Part shown: positions 12,101 through 20,928 of the stretch, piece after piece
Position numbering within the stretch: position 1 is the stretch's first letter
Layout: every line of letters starts with the position of its first letter
NCBI RefSeq assembly: GCF_030936135.1
Contig: NC_082618.1
Span: 7,661,034 to 7,725,033, forward strand
Source: Gavia stellata
Taxonomy: Eukaryota > Chordata > Aves > Gaviiformes > Gaviidae
Direction of reading: 5' to 3'
Length of the DNA stretch: 64,000 nt
The notes under the pieces: model-generated
The model's input: the letters and a program-made list of their open reading frames with translations, nothing else
Databases searched by the model: none
What the model was told of the DNA's origin: nothing
Position numbers and translations under genes: made by a program

Positions 12101-15100
12101 ATGTTCAAGCAAGAATTCCCAGAGCCAGGAGAAAGCACGTCATCCGGTTGTGGTTTTTTTTTAATGAAATGAGATTAATCGCTGGGAGTTTGTAGATAAA
12201 CAGAGCTCTCAGCAGATGCAGGAAGCTGCTGCCCTGATGGACGGCACGCAAGGAAGAACAGGGGCCCCGACCGTTATGGGGACACGGGGCTCAAAACATC
12301 AAAGCCAGGGCAATTTGAGGTTGTGAACAAGCTCTGTGTTGTTTGCTTTCCCAAGGTAACTCGAGGCAATGAGCTTGTATTCTGGCAGGAAGCGGTGAGC
12401 ATTTAGAAATCAGGTCGTTAAACAGGCTGCTACGGTAACTCGACAACTGTATTCCTTCCCAAAGACTGCTGCAGGCTGAACACAAGAACAGAGCGGACAC
12501 CGCTGCCATCACCTGCAGAGGAAGAGCTGCCACCTTCACGCCTCAGTTCAGGACAATCTGGTGCTGGAGTCTCCTCCTCCGGGAGGACCCTCCGCCCAAG
12601 TTGGGAATAAACAGCTTGGTCCAGTCGGACAGAAGCTGGGTTTGTTAGAAAAACAGCCCTGTGCTGGGAAATGTTATGGGGTGCTAGCAAACGAGTGCAG
12701 AATGACAAAGAAAAAATTGATAATTGAAAACAGTTACTGACAAAAGACATAATGGAGAGGAGAGAAAAGGCAAAGGCATACAGAAAGAAACTCACGTCAT
12801 AAAGGACGGTCTAGACTAAAGTCAGTGTCTGGATTCTTAGGCCCTACTGTGCATATAAATTAGATTTTGTCCACATGCAGAAATGGCACAAGGTTAACAA
12901 AAATTAATTTTAAAAGATGGAGGGTTCTGAGTTGAATCCATAAAATCCTTTGATGGTCACTACAGCAGATGAAAGCAGATTATGCTGGCTAGCTTGTTTT
13001 GGATGTAATCTATCCCAAAATGACTCATTTTAAGCTATGAGTATCAATGCTACGGAGCAAGTTTAAAAACACACGTTTTTAACTCATCCTGTAAACAGAA
13101 ATGTAGGGAAGACAAACCACAATGAAATTACACAACAAAACTACAGAGATACTACTCCCGAATTCCTCCTGGAAACCAAAAGGAAAGCCCCGAGGCTATC
13201 CTGTCCACCTCTTTCTCCTGCTATGCTTTCTGAAGAGTAATTTGCAAGTCTTGGAGATTTAACAAGCACCTGACAAGGGGAAACCTCAAGCCCCACCACC
13301 TGCAAAAAGCTGAAGAACTACCTGCCGAGAAGGAAAGACCACAGAGGAGCTGCATCAGTTGCCTTTTGTGCAAGTGGTGAATAGCTGCATCAAGCACCGG
13401 CAATCTCATGCTACAGATTTGAGACAAGCCGTGATGCTGCACTCCGGACAGCAACAACTGAGCATCACAAGCAGTATGAAAGCGAGCGCGGGGAAAGATT
13501 TTTGGCTAGCCAAAACAAAGAACCTAACTTTGCCGGAGCACTCTGTTAAACCTGGCAGACGACAATCAGTGCCACTAGAAGTTTTCTGCGCGGCTTGCTC
13601 AGTGCGAGAGGTAGAATACCTCGACCTCAACCCTGGGAAAGAGTTTTGAACTCCGGCTCCCCAGGCACGAATGCAGACATGGGCAGAACCTCGTGAAACC
13701 CAGCTGAAGCTGCCTACTCCTTCCCACAAACGCATCCTTCCCACAAACTCATACTGCTTTTGAGGCTGAAGAACTGGAATTGCAGCTAACCAGAGTCACA
13801 CAGGCCTGTAGCTGGAAGTGGAATGATGACCCCGATACCATCAGCCCCACCATGAGCATTAGGTCTCAGATGGCTCTTGCTCCTCACCGTAGCTTTCTGC
13901 AGGACACAGCCTGGACCTTCTCCCGTTCTACTTTCATGCCATCGACTGTTCTCACCTAAGTGTAGCTCTCTGCATTTCTCCTTATTGAACTGCATCATAT
14001 TTCTTTCAGACCATTCGGTCAATCTGTTGAGTTCATTTTGAGTCTAATCCAGCTCTTCAAAGCTCTCGAATCCATTCCCAGCTCAAATTCAATAAGCACG
14101 TTCTCGATTCCATTATCCAAGCCAAAACAAGGAACGTACTTCATAAATCCTTTCAGCTGAACAGCAAGACACTGTCAAGTTTCCTGGCAATGGTTTTCCA
14201 CGTAGTTTCATATTAATTTTATAGTATCCGAGAAACCAGTTCCTCCTCGCACTGTGGACTGTAGGCCTCTGGCAGGAAGGGCTTGCAGAGCCTCAAGAAG
14301 CCTTTATTTCAGGCTTTCAAAACTTAGAGAACGACCATAAAAACAGCACAGTCACATTGGCTCAAAACCATGACCAGCTCCTCTTGCAGGAATAAGGAGG
14401 ATGCAGTAGCAGGATGTGAGAGCTTAGAGCAGCTCTGGAAGGGTTAACTACCCCTGACTGCTGGGGTGCGGCAGGAAATGTTTGCACAAAACTGGAATTA
14501 ACTGCAGCTCTTCTTTTACTTTGACAGAGATCAAGGAGCCCCGAAGGGCGCTGGACTAAATAAAGTTTGAGAAACTGGGCTAGACCATATTTCTCAAGCT
14601 GACTTCTGAGAAATCAGTAAAGGGAAGGTGTGTAATATCTGCTGCTTCTCCTCACCCCTGAGAGTGCTAACCCACCTGAGAGGGAAGTCAGATTAGCTGG
14701 GCACGGCTCATACTCAGCAAATACGCATAGTTGTTTTCTTCTAGGTGTTTACGAGCAATGTATTTGTTTCAGTACTGTCCTCGGAAATAAAGCTAGGTTG
14801 ACTGGGCTGCAGCCGCCCTGACTTTTTTTCCCTCCTTTCACACCCTGAACTTTTGCTGAAGCAGCAGTTTGTTCTGACCCAGGAACACCGTGGGCTGTGC
14901 CAGCCTTCCCCTGTCACCTATCTCCAGGTGCTCACCTTGAAGCTGCTGGACTGTTGCTTGTGTGGTGCCACCCCGCAGCCCTCGTCAGCCCAAAGGAAAA
15001 TGCCCCAACTGTGGAGGTTCAGGCAACACTATTTACTTATGGGAACTGTAAGATGAACGCGGCTATTATAAATTACTTCTCCTTATTATGAGACTCTGCA

Positions 15101-18100
15101 GAAATATTATAGCGTTGTATTTCAAAATTAGCAGATCGATCCTTAGCCACGAAAGCTGCATTCAACCAGATTGTAACCCAAAACCAGCATTAAGCATCTG
15201 AGACAGCTTATTTAGCTGGTGGGAACATTTGGACATCAGGATGAACAGGTACTTTGTGTATCTCCCTGAAAACTCAAACGTCTCCAGCTGCGCTTGGAGA
15301 GGACTCAGTGATGGGCCAGATGCCTGCCAAAGCCTCCTCAGAGCTTGCACCAAACCTCACCGGGAGGCTCCCAGCACCGCCACCCTCCAGCACAGTTAGA
15401 CCCACATTCCAGAGAGACCACCATCGCTGCCGTAGGGCTTTGTGGAGCATTCTTACAAAGCCCGGGCTCCACACTTCACAGACGGATTGGCTAACTGAGT
15501 GCAGTTTCTTAGAAGGAGATTGGTGTTGCTCAACAGAGGAAGGACGTGGGTGCCAGCGGGAATGCTGACCCGTGCCCGGGAAGCAGCTTCCCAAATAAGG
15601 CTACGAAGCTCCCGCACACAGAGCCGTCTGTTCCTTGAGCACTGGAGGAACTTGAGTGTCTCACAAGAAAGTGAAAAGAAAGAACACCACTCCTCAGAAA
15701 AAACCCACATGCCAAGGGAGGCATGTGACCAAGCTTCCTTCAAGAGGCACAGGCTAAATTTACAATAAAGAAAACTTTCCAATCAGCTTCATGATTTGGA
15801 GGTACCTTCCCGCAAAGTGAAGTCTTTCAAATAACAATTGTATGACAATTCAAGACTGCAAGACAACAGCCTGCTTTTAATATTATTTACTGTTGGTTTA
15901 TTCTTCCCTTCGCCCTCTCTCCCCAAATCCAACCTAATATCATGCAAATAAATGCTAGCCCCCAAGGTCCTCTCTGCTTTTCCCCGGAGAGACACGGCTC
16001 AAGTTCCTGGAACTACAACTGCTTGTAGTTACATGCCTGCCACTAATGCCCTGGCATTCACTCTGCACGTAAGCACGGAGGAGCTGCAGGGCTGCGGGGC
16101 TCTGCAGAGCTCCCACAACCTCTCGGGCTGCCCCTGAAGCTGAGAGACCATGCTCTCACGAGACAGAAAGCATTTGCAGACCACGTTGGGCAGCAGCAGA
16201 GGAAAACCAGGTTTGGTGGCAGCACCGAACCCAATTCTGACTCGCAAAGCCCAGCGTGATTTGCGCTCCCTTCCCAGAACGTGGCTGCACATCGAGGAGT
16301 GTTTTCAGCTCACTGCTCCCAGCTGCGGGAAAGCATAACGCTTGGAACTGCAAGCAGATGCCACAAATTCCTGCTGGCTCATCCTGCAAGCCGTGTTTTG
16401 TAAACTTCAGAGCTGAAGAGAGGTGAGACCAAGCTTTTAAGACTGAACGGCATCCCGGCACGCCTGGAGCACGGCTTCCCGATTCCTCCCGCTGGATGTG
16501 GCATTTCACCAAGCAGCGCTGATTCTGACGGGGAGTCCCTTAAGAGGGAAGTGCAGCATCAGCTCTAGATTCCCGCTGGGAACTGCAGAGACGTGCAGAA
16601 GACCAGGAAAACTGCAAGAAATACTGCTACTCCAGGCAGCTGTGGGGTGCGGTTTGTAACTCTTTAGAAGCAGCCGCCACAGCGAGCATTATTTGTTTCC
16701 AAAATTGCAGCCTGCTTCTGGCATCTCCTCAGTAATTCCCAAAACAGGTCTGTTATTCAAGAGAGATGAACTGATAACAGACCAGCCAGAAGCCAGTGGC
16801 ACAGCCCACTGGAGGCTTTGGCTCCAAAAACATAACAACGTAGTTTCACATGCACGGCAGAGCTGTGATCATCGCACATCCTTGACGTTCACAGACATTT
16901 TCGCCCAGGTGAATTTAGGTTTGAGCACCACAGTGCCTGCCACAAAACTAGTCCAGCGTTGACAGAAAGGATGTAACGTGGTTGAGGGCGCACAAAGTTA
17001 CAAACATCTGTATCTCACCTGGTTACCACCACGCACACAGAGTGGAGCATCCAGCCCTTACAGCAAGCCGTTACATCACCTAACGGTAATTAAGTCCTGT
17101 CCGCATGCAGCCTGGTCTATGCCAAAGTGCACTCTCTGGAGCTTCAGCAGAGTGTTGAAGCAGCTACAGCTTGAATCAGACACCGGAGATTTCACTGCTG
17201 GTTTATTTAACCTTAACCCAAGCAGCCGGCTCACCTAGTGATAACATTACACATATGTGATGGGCATCAACTGCCAGTGTCAGCACCACCGAGAGTCCAG
17301 GTGACGCGCCAGTGACGAAGCAGCAGTAGGATACGATGGATGAGAAGAGCACCCCAGGGACAGGCCCGTGGTCCCCTGCCCCGAGCCGCCCTCTCTGCCC
17401 CAGCGGGATGCTCACAACCAGCTCCCCTTCCCCGGCAAAGCCAATCTGCCCCCCAGGAACAGGACAGCTTCTTGGTAATCCAAGCCAAAGGCTGTTGGCA
17501 GCGGCCCAGAGCCCGGCAGCCTTGCTGGTGTCACTGCCTGACATCATCCGAAAGCAGCAGGAGCAGCACCGGGGTGTGCCGCTGGCACCGTGGCCTCACC
17601 CACCGCCTTCTGCGCTGCAGGGACCCCATCCCGGAGCCCCGGGGTCCACGCGGCAGGGAGCTGCTGGCCACCCCAGGACACCTGCTTCGCAGGGACACCC
17701 CCAGCACCCCAGTGCCCACCCGCAGCAGGACACCCCCCGAACAATACTGTAAGGTCCCCTCATGACAGGGACCCCCCCCCACCCAGTGCTGCCTCGAGGG
17801 AGGGCCTCCCCACACAGTGCTCCCAGTGCATCCCAGTGCTCCTTCAGGGGACACCCCCCCCTCCAAATCAGAGCAACCTGCAGCAGGCACCCCCAAACAC
17901 ACCCCAGATCCCACACTCCCCCCCAGGCAGGACCTCCCATTCCCCACCACCTCCCAGGGTCCCCCCGCCCAGGCAGGGACCCTCCCCAGTGCCCCAGAGC
18001 CCCTCCGTGACAGCGCCCCCCCCAAGCACCTCCCAGTGCCCCCACCCATCGCAGGGTCCCCCCCTCAGCGCCCCAAAGCCCCCTCAGGACAGGAACACCC

Positions 18101-18424
18101 CACCCCAACACCAGATCCCCTGACAGGGACCCCTCCAACCCGAGGGCCCCCTCACAGCCAGGACCCCCAATTCCCCCCAGGGTCCCCTCCTAGCAGACCC
18201 CCTTACAGAACACCCCCCCCCAATTCCCTCAGGGTCCCTCCATGACAGGGACCACCTCCAGCCCCTCAGCCCCCCCCCGACAGGAGCCCCCCCGACAGGG
18301 ACCCCTCAGGCCGCCCCCCCAGAGGACCCCCCCCGGCAGGGAGCCCCCCCAGCCCCTGCGAGGCTCGGGCCGTACCTGACACCACCAGCGCCTCGTTGGG
18401 CCCCACCGTGTGGCAGTTGCCCAT
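1..18424 (-). CDS. FLOT2: Flotillin-2, 5' coding exons (3' part outside the window)
   Basis: Flotillin-2 is a lipid-anchored SPFH/PHB-domain scaffold of plasma-membrane and endosomal microdomains that oligomerises with flotillin-1. Coding exons seen on the minus strand are 18376-18424, 9377-9458, 4532-4622 and 1-118 (incomplete). An alternative third exon lies at 6494-6584. The ATG has a strong context (CACCATGG). The N-terminus begins MGNCHTVGPN: Gly2 is the family myristoylation site, and Cys4, Cys19 and Cys20 are the known palmitoylation cysteines. The hydrophobic GGWAWAWWC segment follows, then the PHB domain begins (SLEIMT, TGVAQ, KIMTEKELLAVACEQFLGK). Phases join cleanly: 49+82+91 nt gives exactly 74 codons before exon 4. 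The protein is nearly identical to mammalian FLOT2 as I remember it. About 113 residues of a roughly 428-residue family are inside the window. Confidence 0.95.
119..4531 (-). other. FLOT2: FLOT2 intron 3
   Basis: Intron of 4.4 kb. A short CAG-rich stretch lies near 181-210. I see no other gene, RNA or transposon that I can name. Confidence 0.8.
4532..4622 (-). CDS. FLOT2: FLOT2 exon 3 (canonical form, start of PHB domain)
   Basis: 91 nt with acceptor GGCAG|G and donor GCACAG|GTACAG. It encodes the ISLEIMTLQPRCEDVETAEG segment, ends TGVAQ at codon 74, and joins in phase 0 to the exon beginning VKIMTEKEL. Confidence 0.94.
6404..6438 (+). repeat. (CTG)n / (CAG)n microsatellite next to the alternative FLOT2 exon
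   Basis: Thirty-five bases of CTG units with two TTG interruptions. In FLOT2 pre-mRNA this is a CAG/CAA tract starting about 56 nt after the donor of the alternative exon. Both flanks are ordinary intron. Confidence 0.9.
6494..6584 (-). CDS. FLOT2: FLOT2 alternative exon 3 (mutually exclusive partner)
   Basis: 91 nt with acceptor GCTCAG|A and donor GCACAG|GTAATA. It completes the same split Arg codon as exon 3 and encodes 30 residues starting LSLEVMTILCRCENIETSEG and ending VTGVAQ. It has the same length and phase as the exon at 4532-4622 and agrees with it at 20 of 30 positions by eye. Including both exons would break the frame, so the two are expected to be used one at a time. I believe mammalian FLOT2 isoforms carry a similar exon but cannot verify this here. 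Confidence 0.82.
9377..9458 (-). CDS. FLOT2: FLOT2 coding exon 2
   Basis: 82 nt with acceptor CTGCAG|GTGGC and donor AAAG|GTAAGG. It encodes GGCCGSDVKQYVYGG, the hydrophobic WAWAWWC segment and ITDTQ, and ends two bases into the Arg44 codon. Against the human protein as remembered, I see small substitutions such as Tyr to Val after SD. Confidence 0.94.
13870..14060 (-). mobile_element. LINE retrotransposon remnant (reverse transcriptase C-terminal segment)
   Basis: On the minus strand the sequence reads NELNRLTEWSERNMMQFNKE followed by KCRELHLG. This matches the conserved 'thumb' motif of vertebrate non-LTR reverse transcriptases (typical form: KW..RN.MQFNKEKC..LHLG). The frame decays on both sides: a stop lies just upstream, and downstream the expected DLGV motif is absent. 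It is a dead fragment. The CR1-like family assignment is tentative. Confidence 0.6.
17560..18360. repeat. C-rich degenerate repeat at the start of FLOT2 intron 1
   Basis: Loosely repeated modules such as CAGGGACCCC, CCCAGTGC and GGACACCCCC, with C-runs up to about nine. The transcribed RNA is G-rich over roughly 800 nt directly after exon 1. No coding homology is visible, and open frames here come from base composition. Confidence 0.65.
18376..18424 (-). CDS. FLOT2: FLOT2 coding exon 1 (start codon, acylation motif)
   Basis: 49 nt encoding residues 1-16 plus one base. ATG is at 18424-18422. The donor reads TCAG|GTACG. It carries Gly2 and Cys4 of the myristoyl/palmitoyl anchor. Confidence 0.95.
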
Positions 18425-18700
18425 GGTGCCCACGGCGCCGCCCGCCCGGCGCCCGCCGCCGCCTCGCCGCCCGCTCCCACAACCCCCCGCGCCGCCACAC
18501 CCCGCTCCCGTGCGTGGCGGGCGTGACCCGCGGGCGCGGCCATGTTGGGAAGGTCGGTGTTGCGCCGCGCCGCACCCCGGGGGCGGGGCTGAGCCTCCGC
18601 CGCCGCCATGTTGGGTGCCGCGGGTCTGCGCGCGCGCGCGCCCGCGCGCGCGGTAACATGGGGCAGGCGCGTGCGCGGCGCGGCGTGTGCGGCGCGTGCG
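18425..18700 (-). promoter_or_regulatory. FLOT2: FLOT2 CpG-island promoter
   Basis: Strongly CpG-rich DNA directly upstream of the FLOT2 ATG, with no TATA box seen. Two GCCATGTTGG motifs (18539-18548 and 18605-18614), 66 bp apart, resemble YY1 sites. An alternating CG stretch at 18628-18652 could adopt Z-DNA. The transcription start is inferred, not seen. Confidence 0.6.
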
Positions 18701-20270
18701 TGGGTGTGCGAGGCGGGGCGTGCTGCGCTGCAGCGTGTGCATGTACCGCAGGGTGTGCATGCGTGTGCGAGGCGGGGCGTGCTGCGCTGCAGTGTGCATG
18801 TACCACAGGGCGTGCATGCGTGTGCGAGGCAGGGCGTGCTGCAGTGCAGCGTGTGCATGTACTGCAGGGCGTGCGTGTGTGTGCAAGGCAGGGTGTGTGC
18901 ATGTACTGCAGGGCGTGCATGCGTGTGCGAGGCAGGGCGTGCTGCACTGCAGTGTGCATGTACCACAGGGCGTGCATGCGTGTGCGAGGCAGGGTGTGCT
19001 GCGCTGCAGCGTGTGCATGTACTGCAGGGCGTGCGTGTGTGTGCAAGGCGGGGCGTGCTGCACTGCAGTGTGCATGTATCACAGGGCGTGCATGCGTGTG
19101 CAAGGCAGGGTGTGCTGCACTGCAGCGTGCGCAAGGCAGAGTGTGTGCATGTACCGCAGGGCGTGCGTGTGTGTGCAAGGTGGGGCGTGCTGCACTGCAG
19201 CGTGTGCATGTACTGCAGGGCGTGCATGTGTGTGCGAGGCAGGTTGTGCTGCGCTGCAGCGTGTGCATGTACCACAGGGTGTGCATGCATGCACACGAGG
19301 CAGGGCGTGCTGCACTGCAGCGTGTGCATGTACCGCAGGGTGTGCATGCGTGTGCGAGGCAGGGCGTGCTGCACTGCAGTTTGCACAAGGCGGAGCGTGT
19401 GTGTGTACCGCAGGGCATGCGTGCGTGTGCAAGGCAGGGTGTGCTGCACTGCAGTGTGCGCGTGTACTGCAGGGAGTGCATGTGTGTGCAAGGCGGGGCG
19501 TGCTGCACTGCAGCGTGTGCATGTACCGCAGGGCGTGCATGCGTGTGCGAGGCGGGGTGTGCTGCACTGCAGTGCGCACAAGGTGGAGCGTGTGTGTGTG
19601 CCGCAGGGCATGCGTGCGTGTGCAAGGCAGGGCGTGCTGCACTGCAGCGTGTGCATGTACCGCAGGGTGTGCATGCGTGTGCGAGGCAGGGCGTGCTGCA
19701 CTGCAGTTTGCACAAGGCGGAGCGTGTGTGTGTACCGCAGGGCATGCGTGCGTGTGCAAGGCAGGGTGTGCTGCACTGCAGTGTGCGCGTGTACTGCAGG
19801 GAGTGCATGTGTGTGCAAGGCGGGGCGTGCTGCACTGCAGCGTGTGCATGTACTGCAGGGTGTGCTGCACTGCAGCGTGCGTGAGATGGAGCATGTGCAT
19901 GTACCGCAGGGCGTGCTGCACTGCAGCATGCGTCAGGTGGAGCGTGTGCATGTACCGCAGGGCGTGCTGCACTGCAGCGTGTGTCAGGTGGAGCGTGTGC
20001 ATGTACCGCAGGGCGTGCTGCACTGCAGCATGTGCATGTACCGCAGGGCATGCGTGCGTGTGCAAGGCAGGGTGTGCTGCAGTGCAGCGTGTGCACATGT
20101 ACTGCAGGGAGTGCATGTGTGTGCAAGGCAGGGTGTGCTGCACTGCGGCGTGTGCGAGGCGGAGTGTGTACGTGTACCGCAGGGCGTGCGTGTGCAAGGC
20201 AGGATGTGCTGCACTGCAGCGTGCGCCTGTCTTTGCAAGGCAGGGCAGCAGCACTGCTGCAAGTTGTAAG
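18690..20270. repeat. 1.6-kb minisatellite between DHRS13 and FLOT2
   Basis: Tandem units of about 57-59 bp built from TGCTGCACTGCAG, GTGCATGTACCGCAGGG and GTGCATGCGTGTGCGAGGC, with shorter variants. There is higher-order structure: 19321-19526 (206 bp) recurs at 19648-19853, apparently without a difference, an offset of 327 bp. Near 19854-20050 a variant unit carries GTCAGGTGGAGC. Unit lengths near multiples of three keep several frames open and create long false ORFs on both strands. Confidence 0.92.
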
Positions 20271-20551
20271 GTGTGGCGCCCTGCGTTGCTCATGCACACC
20301 TGTGTTTGCGCAGGAGACAGTGCACTGCACTGCACGGCACGCACACCCATTGCACGGGGGTCACTGCATGGCGCCGCAGCCCGCAGGGCCCAGCCATGCT
20401 GGAGCCGGAGCCCGAGTCTGCCCCACAGGCGGCCGCTGCCTCCCAAAAGCCCGGGCTGGGGCTGTGCCCCGGGGGCTGCCCCCACTGCGGCTGCCCCACA
20501 CGCGCCGTGCTCAGATCCTGCGCCGTGCTCAGATCCTCGGACGGCTCCGTT

Positions 20552-20928
20552 TTACACCCGACGCAGGGCAGCGCCGGCGCGGGAGCTGACGGGCGGCCTC
20601 CTGCCTTTCACCACCATCACTTTTATTGTCCGACAGCAGCAGGGGCTGGCGAGGGGCTCCCCCCGCCCCCCCCCCAGCCCCACCAGCCTCTCGCTGGCCT
20701 CCCAGAGCGCCCGGGCCAGCCGGTCGTCGCGGGCCGGCGGCCACGGCTCTTGCAGGCGGCAGTCGGCGAAGTAGCGGCCGCTGAAGCGCTCGAGACCCTC
20801 CTGCGTGGCGCAGTGCAGGGAGGTCTGGGCGCCCTCGGCCGTGTTGAGGAAGAAGAGCCAGGCCAGCGGCAGGAAGAGCGGCTTCAGCCAGAGCGGCGTG
20901 TGGCGGAAGAGCTGCGTGTTGACGAACC
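20552..20928 (-). CDS. DHRS13: DHRS13 exon 5 (last; C-terminus uncertain)
   Basis: Acceptor CCCCAG|GGTTCG. The coding part is clear through [35 protein letters not shown] and [13 protein letters not shown] run of 10 G, a C and 6 G follows. In the frame as read, the stop is at 20552-20554, but an AATAAA at 20622-20627 lies inside it. One G fewer would put a TAA at 20623-20625. Confidence 0.8.

Larger units (their letters stand above)
9459..18375 (-). other. FLOT2: FLOT2 intron 1
   Basis: An 8.9-kb intron between the acylation exon and the hydrophobic-segment exon. It contains a LINE reverse-transcriptase remnant (about 13870-14060) and a C-rich, degenerate repeat tract at its 5' end (17560-18360). 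I recognise nothing in the remainder. Confidence 0.8.

Noticed and set aside
13786-14022. Single-exon gene on the minus strand
   Set aside because: The recognisable part is a LINE reverse-transcriptase motif with decayed flanks.
18690-20270. CRISPR-like array
   Set aside because: Units are contiguous tandem repeats with no unique spacers, in an animal genome.
18306-20774. Very long open frames on both strands (over 670 codons), His/Cys-rich
   Set aside because: They lie inside the minisatellite, whose unit length near a multiple of three keeps several frames open at once. No domain, splice structure or homology supports a protein.
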